A DNA stretch of 64,000 nucleotides, from positions 3,162,001 to 3,226,000 of the forward strand of contig JAKSGN010000003.1 of the NCBI GenBank assembly GCA_024180945.1, read 5' to 3'. The DNA comes from Macrophomina tecta (lineage: Eukaryota; Ascomycota; Dothideomycetes; Botryosphaeriales; Botryosphaeriaceae). The notes below the pieces were generated by a model, which worked only from the letters and a program-made list of their open reading frames with translations, was not told the DNA's origin and did no database searches. Positions 22,087 to 34,244 of this stretch are shown one piece after another; positions within the stretch are counted from its first letter, which is position 1; each line of letters opens with the position of its first letter. The position numbers and the translations under genes were made by a program.

Positions 22087-23554
22087 TAACTGATACCCTA
22101 GAGCATCTTTTCTCCTTCCGCGACGGATTCCCGTAAATTGGCCAGGTAGAATGCGTGAAAAGGCAGAGGGCACCGAAAAGCGGGAGGTTGCCGGGACGCG
22201 TAGGCGGAAGTGTTCGCACAGCATTGGGGGCAGCAAGCATTGAGAGCGTCTCCAATCGCGGCGGAGGGCTGGGCCAGGGCAACGGAGCTCTGGCTGCTAG
22301 CGGGATTCGATGGCCCCGGGGGTTCACGAGAAGTGTGCGGCACAGCGGTAGCGAGCTGGCTGGGCTCTGGTTGGGGGCGAGAGCCTAGAGAAGGGCCGCG
22401 TGGTCGGAGAAGTGTTGTGGCAGGAGCGGTGGAAAGAGCACGCGGAAGGAGGTTCTCCAGACGCAGGCGTCCCCCCCAGCCGGCGTCCGGAAGAATCTCC
22501 GATTGGGATACGCACACGACATGAGTCGGGGAGCACGACGACCTCTCACAACCTCGCACACTAGCTGGCCTCTGTGGCCGGCATTGGAGGGAGAGAGTTG
22601 AGTGTGCAGCCCGAGCGCTCTCCAGACGCCTGCCATGAACGGCGCCATGACAGCGCCTTTGATATGCTCGATGCCTTGCTACTCTTCATGCGCCTTTTGC
22701 CGTGATGACGTGCCTATTCCATCCCATCTCGCGCTGCCCTCCCTCCCCTGCCCGGGCCCACCTTCGGCTCTCTCCATTCATGCTTTCTATCTTCCCCATT
22801 GCTGCCCGCCGGCAGAGTGTGCCAGCAGTGTCGGCATTCGGGGCCGTGCCCCACATACTCCCCCCGTGAAGCGCCAGTTTGAAAGGACATTGCCACTGGC
22901 CTGATGACGATAATCGCTTCCAAACCCCAGTTCCTTGCGCGCCGCCGCTTAATCCCTGCGTCGGATGTATAGGCCCGCATGCGCCTTACCACAGCGCTGG
23001 ATTGCCGGGTGCGGGTGTCGCTGCCCACATGCGCTGGGCGCCTGAATAATTCTCATCGCAGAAGGATGCAGCCTAGTAAGAGGGGATCGGATCCATCGAG
23101 ATGAAATCCTCTTTCAAATGACATTAACATACATTTTCACATGCTCCTACGCCCAAGGGTGAATTCCACTAATCGGCGGCAAATCAAGATCCGATACTTG
23201 GTGACGGTTTCAGGCAGCACGAATTGAACAAGCCATGTTCATCCAGGCGAACGGCATTCACGCGCGGGGAAGGTGGAGCGAAGTTTGCAGATTCCAAACA
23301 GGCATTGCTCCTATTCTTGTTGTAGCGAGCTCTGTCTTCCGTATTTTCTCAGTGATACGTTTGACATGTCAATCGTCCGGGTCACTGGGCCACACTCAGT
23401 AAAAGTATGTAACCGTGAATGTTTTCCCGAGATTAGCCATAAGCCTCCTCGCCCTCAGCGGTCGACATTCACCTTGCCATCCCAAGTCGATGCACCACAA
23501 TTATCACAATGAACGATTAGATGGCGAAGACGCGCGTCACGATGCAAAGACATC
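22087..23554. other. Intergenic, no gene seen
   Basis: This is the convergent gap between the Zn2Cys6 gene and the 3' end of NOT2. Open frames in the GC-rich 22.1-22.6 kb part lack motifs and overlap on both strands. Confidence 0.45.
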
Positions 23555-25607
23555 TCACAGCGCGGCTGTGGGTTGTGTGGTACCAAGCCTTTGATCGAGA
23601 TGGTCGTAGTTCAGTAGGAGTTCCCGCTAGACGACCTCGCGAATCAGCATTTCATACTTTGGAATCAGAGATCACCAAGGACTCACCCTTTCCCGCCTCC
23701 AGTTGTTGACGTCGAAGAAGATGTAGCATCCTCGTTCTTGCTTCTCGCTAATGCGTTGTGGCTGTGGAAAATTGGCGTCTTTCATCATCCACTGCCGCAG
23801 CTCCTTGTGCCATCGCCAGTCACGGTTGAAGCTTGTTATTGTCAGCAAGGCCCGATGTAGCGAAAGACGGGCGTGGCTAGTCCACTTACAGCTCTTGCGC
23901 AGCGGCTTCCTGTAGAATGTCACGCGGGTATTGATAGAAGATCGCGAAGAGCGTCTCATCGGAGAAGCTCGTCATTTTCGTGTGCAGCGGAGGTACGTTT
24001 GTAACGGTGTATGCAGCAGGCAAAGTGAAGTCGGGGATAACCGGGCGTGATCCAGCTTCCGCGAAGGGAGAGCCGAAAGTAGGATATAGCGGGGAGTTGT
24101 CGGGACGGTTTAGATCCAGTCCTAGAACAGTCAGATCTTGGCCAACTGCAAGGCTGGAATGATCTTGGCTATCCGGTGGGATCATCGCCAGCAGGCCGGG
24201 AAGTCCAAAACGGTCGATCTCGCTCATCTGGGAAAGCCGCGTCTGCTCTGAATGCGAGATGGAACCCGATTTCGACGGTGGCTGGACAGGTTGACTGCCA
24301 AATGATGTGGTGCTGGCCTCTCTAGCCCTCCTCTCAGCCTGTGAAGCAATCAGAGACGTGTCATTGAGCCAGCACTGAATTTATGCTTACCACGGCCCTG
24401 TCATCGCGCAACACGGTACCGCCTAATCTTTCACTGACCGAGTCCTGTTGACTCTCCACAGGGCTGGACATGCCATTTCGTCCTTGATGCACGTTGTTGC
24501 CGAAAGCACCCGCATTACCTCCATATGCTGCATTCTGAATCATCCCCGTTCTCCTGTCTTGACCTAGATCTCCGCCACCACCGCCTCCCAATGGCGGAAA
24601 TTCTTCGATGTTCACTTGCTGCTGTTGCTGGGGCGCGCCAGACAGCTGTCCCACCCCAGACTGACCGCCGAAACGATAATCGTCCATTGCACCGCCATAT
24701 TGAGAGTGTGCCGAGGAAGCTTCATCCTGAGACTGCTGCTGGTGTTCCTGTTGCGGTCGATTTGCTTGCGCGGAGGGAGGTTGAGGGGTAGCGCCCTGGC
24801 CTTGCGCACGCTGGACTGGAGTGTGCTGGGCCGTCCTGATGTTCGGATTTGACCATATTGCCTGGGCCTGGCTGTTCTGCTGCTGGGTCTGCGGAGCTCC
24901 AGAGAGCGAAGGGAACTCCCTAAAGCCACGAGATCTTTTCGTTAGTTGGGATATCCGCTGCGTTCGCAGTATTTACACTTCTTTCTTTCTGAAATACATA
25001 CGATGGGTCCAGCGGGGTGTGCGCCTGTGAGCTTCCTCCTATCGTCTGGGCGAAGCTTGACATGCCCGATGCGTTGCGCGACTGCACACTCGAGAGACCT
25101 GGTGCCCCTCCCATTGGGCCGCCGAAACCCCAACCGGATCCGTTCCCTGGAGTTGGCAGCGGTCAGCTCAGGGCCAGATTGAGAGCGGTTGAAGTCATTA
25201 CCAAGCTTGCCGCCTTGCAATCTGCCAGATTGCAGTGGTGCGCCGCGGCCAGCGCCTGCCTGTTGCTGCTGAAACATGCTGCCAGGCATATTGCGTAACT
25301 GTTGCGGCCCTGCTCCTATTTTTTTTTTATCCTGTCAGTGCCTACCCATGCTCTTGATGTGCAAATTGCCAGGTTCGCGGTGCCCTGCAGTCCTCAGCTG
25401 GCGGGCTCCGCACGTGTGTACAGGGCGAGCCAAAAGTCCAGACGGAGGGTCATCGCAGTGCCGTAGGCATAGAGCTGCTGCGGATTGAGGACCGTTTGCC
25501 AGATTGGAAGCCGGATGCAGTGGGAGCTTCGCGACAGCGGAGGACGAGGCATTGCGGCGGCGGGGAGGGTCGGGCAGCGAGTGAGGGGACGAACCTGGCC
25601 GATTCAT
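23555..25607 (-). CDS. NOT2: CCR4-NOT complex subunit NOT2 (CNOT2)
   Basis: Seven exons on the minus strand (25595-25607, 25202-25315, 25002-25146, 24391-24919, 23890-24338, 23687-23831, 23555-23626) give 488 aa in one frame. The N-terminus reads MNRPGAGPQQLRNMPG, and later SEFPSLSGAPQTQ and VNIEEFPPLGG are typical of fungal NOT2. The C-terminal NOT2/3/5 domain runs from DRFGLPGLL through LFAIFYQYPRDILQEAAAQE, NRDWRWHKELRQW and CYIFFDVNNWRRER to LLLNYDHLDQRLG. The protein is a core scaffold of the CCR4-NOT deadenylase, acting on mRNA decay and transcription. Exon 1 is only 13 nt and is followed by a 279-bp intron with a GTTCGT donor; I chose it because it restores the conserved N-terminus, but it is the least certain join. 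It is divergent from a mitoribosomal gene. Confidence 0.93.
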
Positions 25608-25905
25608 GTTTGCGGAGTGCGAGTCGTCTGCAGCGTTGAAGTTTGCGCGTCGTGGCCGGTTTTACAGTCGCTGAGGAGAGTGCGCGGTGTTGGGGAGTGG
25701 AAGAGTGGGTGTCGTTGGCGTTGCTGGGCGTGCCGTCTAGAGGCTGCTCGTTCAACAGAGGCCCCGGCACCCAGCTCGGCGGGTGTCGTCGTGATTTTCC
25801 GCGCAGCGGATACCCCATCTTCATCCTCATTAGCACCGCGTGCTCACAGTCAACATCACTGCCAATTGACCTTCCGCGCGCATTTTTACGCGCGCGCTGT
25901 TCATT
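25608..25905. promoter_or_regulatory. Bidirectional promoter NOT2 / mitoribosomal uL29m
   Basis: A 298-bp gap between divergent ATGs (25607 minus, 25906 plus). Two housekeeping genes share it. No TATA box is obvious; GC is high. Confidence 0.55.
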
Positions 25906-26951
25906 ATGAATGTCCGCTCCGTCACCCGTTTCTCAAGACACGCTCGCGCCGCCGTCCTCACAGAATCCTCGTTCGCCGCAACCAGCACATCCGTCACGTC
26001 AACCTCGTTAATTCAGCAACGATGCCTCCATCGCGATAGGAACAGGAACCGCGGCGTCTCCGTCTTGAGGAAGACGGGCCTCCGACCCCGCCAGACACTA
26101 TCTGTAAAGAAGGAAGATCTTCCCGTGCCTGTGCTGGACCCGGCCAAGAGATCCAAAGTGCAGGTCGACGAGGATCACGGTCTATGGCAATTTTTCGGGG
26201 AAGAAAGGAATCTCCTGTCAACACCCGAGCAAGACAGATCACATGGTGCGAGATACAGATAATCACGGGTCAATTGCGTGGGCTGACCGTCTGCAGGCCG
26301 CGCATGGACAGTGCAAGAGCTACGGCAAAAATCGTGGGAAGACCTCCACCGCCTGTGGTGGGTCTGCGTGAAGGAGCGCAATAGGCTCGCAACCGAAGCC
26401 TACGAGCGCAAGCGCATTAACGCAGGCTACGGCGAATTCGAAGCGGAGGAGCGAGATAAAGAGGTACGCCATCTTACTATGACCGGCAACCAGCACGGGC
26501 ATTTCAGCCTTCTCCCGAGCTCGTATTTGTGCAATATTGCACGTTCCAGAAAACTGCCAGATTGGGCTCAATACCGGGCATCCAGGCGAAATGGGCTTCG
26601 CTGATGACAGTCCTGCACAGATCAAGCTTACTATGCGTGCGATCAAGCACACGTTGACGGAGCGGTGGTACGCTTGGGAGAACGCACGGGTGGAGGCCGT
26701 CGTTGATCCGGAGGTTGACTTGTCTGGAAAAGGCCCGGCGTTTACTCCTGTTGTTGAGGTTCGTATAGGCTGATAATGTCTTTGATAAATCACGTACTAA
26801 CGGACGAAATAAGGACGCCTTCGAGAATGATGCCGAGGGAGTTGACGAGGCGGCGGTGGCGGGGGCAGAGCAGGAGGTGAAAGCAGCAGCAAAGAACAAA
26901 GCCAGAAGACAACGGCAAGGTGGAGTGGGATCTGGAGCGCAGACGGAGTAA
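25906..26951 (+). CDS. MRPL4: Mitochondrial large-subunit ribosomal protein uL29m (MRPL4/L47)
   Basis: Exons 25906-26245, 26297-26463, 26621-26758 and 26814-26951 give 260 aa. The first ~45 residues are rich in Arg, Ser and Thr and poor in acidic residues, as expected of a mitochondrial presequence. The family block follows: [20 protein letters not shown], then across intron 1 [35 protein letters not shown], and across intron 2 [20 protein letters not shown]. The C-terminus is a charged Glu/Ala/Lys tail. It belongs to the large subunit of the mitoribosome. The third intron also uses a GTTCGT donor. The stop is TAA at 26949-26951. Confidence 0.94.
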
Positions 26952-27360
26952 TAATTGGGAGCGGTGCAGCACGGAAGACGGGCAGGGCGTACGGAGATCC
27001 TAGGTGCAACCCCGCGAAGGCCTCAGCGCGCATCTCGGAGGTCATGGGGCTCAGCGCGCATCTCGGAGGGCGAGGCGCAGCGGGATGCAGTGTACATCAT
27101 TTGTAGAATACCAGTTGTGGAATGTCTTGATTGTGAGCTGATGGCGCGGGCGGCCCTTCAGGGATCTTGGCGTGGACGACACAAGGAGTGCGGGCCGCGA
27201 GGCAAGCACGACCGGTGGCTCAAGCTCGCGCGCGCCCCCCCTCAATTACCATTCACCGCCCACGACCACCAGCGCACCCTTCTTGAGCCCGACTCCTATA
27301 TCTTGCACACCCAGTCCCCTCGTCCCCTCTTCAGTCCAGAACCATACAACATAGCCCACC
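26952..27360. other. Intergenic with 20-bp direct repeat; GDI promoter
   Basis: There is no gene. An exact 20-bp direct repeat lies at 27022-27041 and 27050-27069 (8-nt spacer, so a 28-bp period). The second half is the leader of the GDI gene, with a C-rich pyrimidine run before the ATG. Confidence 0.6.
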
Positions 27361-29155
27361 ATGGAAGAAGTCGCCCCCGAGTATGATGTCGTCGTCCTTG
27401 GCACCGGTATGCACTTACCCCGCCGCAGCTCGCCGCCAAACGGACAGCTAACATGGAGCCCCAGGCCTGACGGAATGTGTGCTTTCTGGGTACGCACATC
27501 TTGACATAGAGACGTCTACGAGCTGCTGCTGACTCTCCGCAGTGTCCTGAGTGTAAAGGGCAAGAAGGTCCTCCACATGGACCGGAACGATCACTACGGC
27601 GGGTAAGTTGGCATCCCTGAGATTCGTAGAGGAGCATGATGAACTGACACCTGCCAGTGAGGCTGCCTCCTTGAACATCGAGGCGGTATGTATATCGCGT
27701 CCTGATCCCAACCAGCCCACCGCATGCTTACGCCACGCAGATGTTCAAGAAGTACGGCAACTACAAGGAGGGCGAGGAGCCGTGGAAGAAGTACGGCCGC
27801 GTCAACGATTGGAACATTGACCTTGTGCCCAAGCTGCTCATGTCAAACGGCGAGCTCACCAACATCTTGGTCTCGACCGATGTCACCAGATACCTTGAGT
27901 TCAAGCAGATTGCCGGCAGCTTCGTCCAGCAGGGTAAGGGTCCCAAGGCCACCGTTGCCAAGGTCCCGTCTGACGCTGGTGAGGCTCTGCGCTCTCCTCT
28001 GATGGGCCTTTTTGAGAAGAGGAGGGCCCGCAGCTTCCTCGAGTGGGTTGGTTCCTACAAGAAGGAGGATTCAGCCACGCACAAGGGTACACAACCAAAC
28101 CAACCCCGCAAATTGCCATCAGAGATCCCCAGCTAACACGCAACAGGCCTCAACATCAACACTTGCACCATGAAGGACGTCTACGACAAGTTCGGTCTCG
28201 AGGACTCCACCCGTGACTTTATTGGCCACTCGATGGCTCTTTACCAGACCGACGAGTACATCAATAACGCCGGCCAGGCCGACGAGACCATCGAGCGCAT
28301 CAGGCTCTACGTTAACTCGATGGCTCGCTATGGCAAATCGCCTTATATCTACCCGCTGTATGGTCTCGGCGAGCTCCCCCAGGGTTTCGCTCGTCTTTCT
28401 GCCATCTACGGTGGTACCTACATGTTGAATGCCGATGTCGACGAGGTTCTGTATGAGAACGGCAAGGTTTCCGGTATCAAGGCCACCATGAAAGAGAAGG
28501 ACGCGCCTGGTGAGGGAATGAAGTTCACCACCAAGTGCAAGAAGATTCTTGCCGACCCCAGCTACTTCCCTGAGAAGGTCAAGCCTTCCGGCCACCTCCT
28601 GAAGGCTATTTGCATCCTCAACCACCCCATTCCTGGCACCGAGGACTCGGACTCCCTCCAGCTCATCATTCCCCAGAGCCAGGTTGGCCGCAAGAACGGT
28701 ACGTAGATGTTGTTTAAAATTCCAGGACACAGACTAACTCCATCTGCATAGACGTCTACATCGCTGTCGTCTCATCGGCACACAACGTCTGCCCCAAGGG
28801 TTACTACATTGCCATTGTCAGCACCATCGCTGAGGGTGACAGCAACCACCATCTCGAGCTTGAGCCCGGCTTCGAGCGCCTCGGCAAGATCGAGGAGAAG
28901 TTCATGGGTCCCCCCATCCCGTTGTACGAGCCCATTGAGGATGGCAGCAACGACAACGTCTTCATCTCGAAGAGCTACGATGCGACAAGCCACTTCGAGA
29001 CCACGACAGGTAAGATTACGAGCATTGTAGTCATTCATCGTCACGAGTGCTAACAATATGTTGCAGATGACATCAAGAACATCTATAAGAGGGCTGAGGG
29101 CGAGGACCTGGTCGTTGAGGGCCTTAGAGAAGTCCAGGTGGCCGCAGAGGAGTAA
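27361..29155 (+). CDS. GDI1: Rab GDP-dissociation inhibitor (GDI1/SEC19)
   Basis: Eight exons (27361-27406, 27465-27489, 27543-27602, 27658-27685, 27741-28086, 28147-28698, 28752-29009, 29067-29155) give 467 aa, the usual fungal length. GDI extracts prenylated, GDP-bound Rab/Ypt GTPases from membranes and recycles them. The N-terminus shows the FAD-like Rossmann motif VVVLGTGLTECVLSG, followed by KVLHMDRNDHYGGEAASLN. The Rab-binding platform and the mobile effector loop region (FIGHSMALY, YPLYGLGELPQGFARLSAIYGGTYMLN) are intact. Exons 2 and 4 are only 25 and 28 nt, so simple frame searches miss the N-terminus. The ATG context is ccaccATGg. It converges on the SRP receptor beta gene 290 bp away. 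Confidence 0.96.
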
Positions 29156-29444
29156 ATTTCTAAGGATAAGGGGGTATAGGGGCAGCAATAGAGGAATTGG
29201 GATGTACAGGGAGATCATAAGACTGCCAATACTTCGGTAGGGAATCAATTTTACGTTGCACACATAATCGAACGCAAGAGTAGTTGAGCGTCTTGGCTGT
29301 TGCTTGTTCGCGTCGTCAAAGCTTCCATTACTACAATATATTCTCCGCTTCGGAGATTGGGATATCATTTAAATTACGTACCCCTTTTTTCCATTCATAA
29401 ACGTACCTCCGCATGGAAAATTGATCACGAGTAAAGTGGCAGCC

Positions 29445-30427
29445 TCACATCTGTGCTGCAATCCATTCCCACCATGCTTTTACTTCTGGGCCATCCTCGC
29501 CAACTACACTTCCGGCAGCGATCTCAACTGGCACGTTCATCTCCTCCATGTGCTTGAACTCAAACTTGCCCTCACCCCCGCCACCTAGCCACTCATGTTC
29601 TTCGCCAAGGCTGTCTTCGCTCACACCCACATCCAAGATGCCCTTGGCCCGCGCGGTACGCACCTTCTCGATCTCCAACTCAAGCTGCGTGCGCACCAAG
29701 CCGGGCGGCAGGGCGGTGAAGATGTCCATCTTATTGGCGGCGACGAGCACGGGAGTGGTGGCGGGACCCTTGCTGGTCTTGGACCCGGTATAGCGCTTCT
29801 GCAGTGTCAGCAGCACGTCGTGCAGGTAGGCTGCGGCGTCGCTGAGGCCGGCTGGGTCGGCCAGGGCGGCGGCGTCGACGAGGAAGATGACGCCGCGCAG
29901 GTTCTTGTTTGAGGCGGCGGCCAGGGCGGCGGCCAGGGCGGCGTCGCGCAGCTTGCCGTGGCCGGGCGTGTCCGTCAGCGCCAGCTGCCGCGTCTTCGCG
30001 TTGGTGGGGTCGTGGGCGCTGCGGTAGCGCGCGCTGAAGGGGACGAAGGACTCCGGCAGGGCGAGGATGGAGCGGTGCGAGGTCTGCGAGGGGTGGGTCG
30101 GGATGGGGCGGCCAGTTTCGAGCTGTGGTTTTGCGTGGGTCGGTTAGTCGCGGTGCCCTTTGGTGTGGTGGTGATGATGGGTGGTGGGTGGGATTTGATG
30201 TGGGTGTAATTGAGTGAACTTACGGCTGTGAGGAGCGATGTCTTGCCCGCGCCGCTTGGTCCGACGAGTATGAAGGCAGCGGTGTTGACCGGCGTGCGAT
30301 GGCGGTATATATAGAGGTGCAGGAGGATGGGTAGGCCGAAGGCAACGACCAGAGTGATCAGAAAGGTGCTCAGGTAGGGTCCGAACAGCTTGGTCACCCA
30401 GCTGTCCGGCTCGTACCACTCGACCAT
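29445..30427 (-). CDS. SRP102: Signal recognition particle receptor subunit beta
   Basis: Exons 30224-30427 and 29445-30122 (minus; 101-bp intron) give 293 aa. One membrane helix at about residues 19-42 anchors it in the ER. An Arf-like GTPase domain follows: P-loop GPSGAGKTS (56-64), switch region THPSQTS, DTPGHG and the specificity motif ANKMD. This matches SRPRB/Srp102, which holds the alpha subunit at the ER and supports co-translational targeting. The intron falls right after the P-loop, joining LLTA to LETGRPIPTHPSQ. The Gly in DTPGHG is present, as in active members. Confidence 0.93.
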
Positions 30428-30999
30428 GGCTGGCTTAGGGCTGTGGCCGCGTGTTTCGAGATGGAGAGATGGAGAGACCGTGTCCCGCGGTCGAGGCAGG
30501 AGACAAAAAAAAAATGTTGCGTGGAGGGATTTAAACTGCGGACGTGGAAACAGCCCGTCTTCGGAGCTGGAGCTAGCTAGTGCAAGGTGTCGGAGTCGGC
30601 AAGCCGGGCGGTGAGGAAAATGGCGGGCGTCCCTCCCGCCGCCCAGAGCCCCATGCGCTCCACTGCAGCACTCTCTCAGATCTCGCACCTGTCTATACCG
30701 AACATGCCTCTGAGTCCATTATGACGCTTACGGGCCCCGGTGGCGCGAAAAGCAATGATAGGTCTTACGCTGGCAGCCGGTTAGGCTGCTCGGACGAGCA
30801 CGCGAGCGATGCGCTAAACGCTCGCCCAAAGGAGAAGGCAGCTGCACGAAGATTGACATCATTCCGTGTCATGAACGCTCTCATGCCCTTTAACGATATA
30901 TGCTGCTTCAACCCCTCCACAGCTTGCTTTTCTTCCAAAAAGCCGTTGAACTTACAAACCCCAGTACTAATCTGGTTCTCACGCCTCAATAATACCATC
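30428..30999. promoter_or_regulatory. Divergent promoter SRP receptor beta / SDR gene
   Basis: A 572-bp gap between divergent starts. The frame upstream of the SDR ATG is open but has no supporting motif. No clear core element is seen. Confidence 0.4.
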
Positions 31000-32292
31000 A
31001 TGCCTCTTCTCAGCAGCAGCAACAAGTTTGACCCCAACAAGGACATTCCTGACCTCACTGGCAAGGTACGGTCATTCGATGCTTTTCATAGCGCCTTAGG
31101 GAGTCGGGTCAAAATGCCCATCTCTTTTCACTCCGTTGCCCTTATTTGCGTCTCTCGTTTAACCTTCGTTGCGTTTCCGTGTCTCGCTTTTCCTTGTCCT
31201 CTCGTGCTAGGACCACTCGACTGCACTTCCGCCCAAGAGCTGAAGAGTCGAGTACTTACACCAACGCTATAGGTCTACATCGTCACCGGTGGCTCTGCAG
31301 GCATCGGGTTTGGCATTGTTGCCCACCTACTCCAACACAATGCCTCCAAGATCTACCTTCTGTCCAACAAAGAGGAGCATGCAGAGGAAGCGCAAGAGGA
31401 GCTCAAGAAGTACGGAGACACCAGCCGAGTTGAGTGGAAGAAATGCAACCTTGAGGACTTGAAGCAAGTCGACGAAGTCGCCAAGGAACTCTCCTCACTC
31501 GAAAAGATCGACGGTCTCGTCCTCAACGCCGGCCTGGGCGTTGGTGTCTACAACGAGACTAAAGATGGCATCGGTACGTCTCACCATCCTCCACGACTCT
31601 GCTCAATAGCTGAAAGACTCTTCAAAGACTCCCACATGCAGGTAAACCATATCTCCCAATTCCACCTCGCCATGACCCTCCTCCCCATCCTCCAGCGCAC
31701 CGAGCACTCTCGCCTCGTCGTCCAGTCCAGCGAGCTGCACCGCGCTGCCGTCTCAGACGTCAAGTTCGCTTCGCTAGAAGAGCTCAACACCGACATCGGC
31801 CCCACCAAGCTCTACAACCGCACCAAGCTCGCCCAGATCCTCTTCATCCGCGCTCTGGCACGCCATGCCGCGAAGAACGAGCTCGGCTTTTCCGCACAGG
31901 GCATGGCGACGGGTCCATGGATGAATGCCACGCACCCTGGTGGTGTGTCGACCGACCAGCAAAACCAGGCTGTTGAGGCCTATGGCAAAGTCGGCGAATT
32001 GGGCGTCAAGGCGGTGCGGCCGTTTATGAAAGATCCTGTGGATGAGGGGTGCAGGCCGGCGCTATTCGCCACCACGAGCGAGGACATTGTCAAGGAGGGC
32101 ATCCAGGGACAGTACATCCTGCCGGACAGGAAGGTCACGGATCCGAGCAAGGAGGCTAAGGATGAAGATTTGGGAGACGCGTTGTGGATGCTGACTGAGA
32201 AGATTCTCATGGAAAAGGTGGGCCCCTTGAGCTACGGACCGGTGCATGTAGACAACATGGCCAGAGAGGGTCTGCATGGTGCTGCCTCGTGA
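31000..32292 (+). CDS. Short-chain dehydrogenase/reductase
   Basis: Exons 31000-31065, 31273-31573 and 31628-32292 give 343 aa. The NAD(P)-binding motif TGGSAGIG is at residues 27-34, LNAG follows the fourth strand, and the catalytic set is Ser156/157, Tyr185 and Lys189 (YNRTK). DSHMQVNHISQFHL across intron 2 is typical of the retinol-dehydrogenase/WWOX-like SDR branch common in fungi. The substrate cannot be told from sequence. Intron 1 (207 bp) lies directly before the Rossmann fold, leaving a 22-residue leader exon, and is longer than most introns here. It sits alone rather than in a metabolite cluster. Confidence 0.9.
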
Positions 32293-32999
32293 GCGGAATG
32301 CTAAACAAACGATGGGTAGTATGGTCGAGTACTGGTATTGAAGTTGCTTTTAGGTTTGATGAAAGCAACCACGGCAGCTGATGAAGTATGATGAAGCTCA
32401 AGCAGTGGATAATAAGTGTCATGATCATTCAGATTGCTTGCACATATTTAAGTTGCATGACATATGATACTGTGAAATTCATTACTAAGCATAGCTCTGT
32501 CAACATGCTCAGAATGTGTAATGCGTACTCGCACCAACTTTCAACCAATGTATAGCTTTTGATACTTACTGGCCATATATGCTTGAGGATAAGAAGCAAA
32601 GTATCCATCTAATATAGTGTCGCCGCTCAGCCAACGATGAATGCGCTGAGAAGAATCGTGAAAGACAATTAACGCCGAATAACGATGCGAGTGTAAGTCC
32701 AATTAGAACGGCCGATGGTATGATTCATAGAATGCAGGACCATAACGCTCAAAAAAAAAAAAAAAAAAAAAAGGAACTGAGATCGAAGGTTCTGACCTCG
32801 TAGCACATGCCAATGTTGCTAATTGCGTCAATGTACGTCTTCGACAATGCCCAGAATATCCATCGGTCTAGTGCGTAGATAATGCTTCATCCAAGTTCGT
32901 TGCCCGTGATACTGTAGTCGTAGTTTCCCCAAGATGCGGTCGTCTCCAACCCAAATAGTAATGATGCAACTGTCTGTACTTTCACTCACCAGAGTCCAC
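32293..32999. other. Convergent intergenic gap with A22 tract
   Basis: There is no gene. It is AT-rich with an A22 run at 32751-32772. It lies between the convergent ends of the SDR gene and the carrier-like gene. Confidence 0.5.
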
Positions 33000-34244
33000 T
33001 CACTCCAACTTGTTCATCAGCCTCCTCCTCACCCTCAGATTCACCACTCCACCGCACCCAAATGCCGGCACGATTCGCGCCATCCGCGCCAGGCAGCTCA
33101 TACCCCAATCCTTCGTCACCTTCGCGACTCTGTCCCCAAACCGCACGCCCACCGTCCCTTGCGGCCTGTTGTACAAGTCGAGGCCGAGCAGATGCAGCGG
33201 CGTGCTAAAGACCTGGACCGCGGCGGGAGCGGCGAACTGCGCGGCGCTGGCGGCGTCGAGGTGCTTGCGCAGCGCGTCGCCCACGGCGCCCGAGGCCGTT
33301 TCGATGCGCGACGACAGGTGCGGGGCCAGCAGCGGCGGCACGTTGAAGCTCGCGAAGACGGTCAGCATGTCGCGCAGGGCGAAGAGCGCGTAGGTGGCGG
33401 GCGGCACCGGGCGCGGGTTGGCCGTCACGACGCCGAACATGCGGGTGAAGCGGCTGTCCTTGTACAGGCAGAGGGCCAGGTTGGCGGAGCTGGTCGCGAC
33501 GAATTTGGAGGGGCCGGCCGTGGTGGTGGAGGCTGGGGCGGCGCGAAGGGTGCTGGTTGTTGTGTCGAGGAGGTTGGCAGTTAGGTAGGTGCCCGTGTAA
33601 AGGGAGAAGATGAGTGCGAAGGGTTTCGAAAAGATGTAGGTGTGCGGGCGAAGGAGGAGAGTTCGGAGGGAGGAAAGGAGGGAGGCGCGCAGAGTGGTGC
33701 GACCTGATGCATTTTCGATGATGGCTCTAGAAGACTGTTAGCGCCGGTCAAGTCATCTACGTGGTTAGATGTTAAAGCCTTGGGAAGAGGCTGTGACAAG
33801 GTGTTTTGGGCAAGATTATGTGCAGCGCCGTATACCGGAACGCGAGGCAAATAGTGGCATGATTTTTATCTACCCCGGATTTGCAAGAACCCTGAGTCCG
33901 TTCACCACTTACCGATCGATTGCCGTCACGATGGGCGCGACAAGCACGCCCGCGCTAGCTGCTGCTGCGCAGTCCGTACCGATTCTCAAGCCCAAGTTTT
34001 TCGTGTTCCACGAGGGAACCTCTGCTGTCTTCATGCTGAGTGTCGTGCCATTCGCACCAGTGTTGGTGGAGATAGGTCGAGGAGAAGAAGAGGTGACGGG
34101 CCGTTGGTGATCCACATCCGTTGCGTATCGTCCCGATGCTGTTCCGCGCACTGCGGCTGCTGCTGCTGGCGTCAATGGCGGCTCGTGATGTTGCGCCGGG
34201 CCGCGATAGCTGTCGGCTGTTTCTCCGGCTTGTGCTTCTCTCAT
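33000..34244 (-). CDS. Conserved fungal protein, possibly mitochondrial-carrier-like
   Basis: Exons 33913-34244 and 33000-33726 (minus; 186-bp intron) give 352 aa. The start MREAQAGETADSY has an ATG at 34244. After a disordered N-terminus come GTDCAAAASAGVLVAPIVTAIDR, joined to AIIENASGRTTL, then KPFALIFSLYTGTYLTAN, RDMLTVFASFNVPPLLAP, and STPLHLLGLDLYNR near the end with RIVPAFGCGGVVNLRVRR. The alternation of small-residue helices with short basic loops suggests a multi-helix membrane protein. It resembles the orphan SLC25-fold proteins of Pezizomycotina, but I see no complete PX(D/E)XX(K/R) carrier signatures, so the assignment is tentative. It lies in tandem upstream of nothing obvious and behind VPS36 on the same strand. 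Confidence 0.65.
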
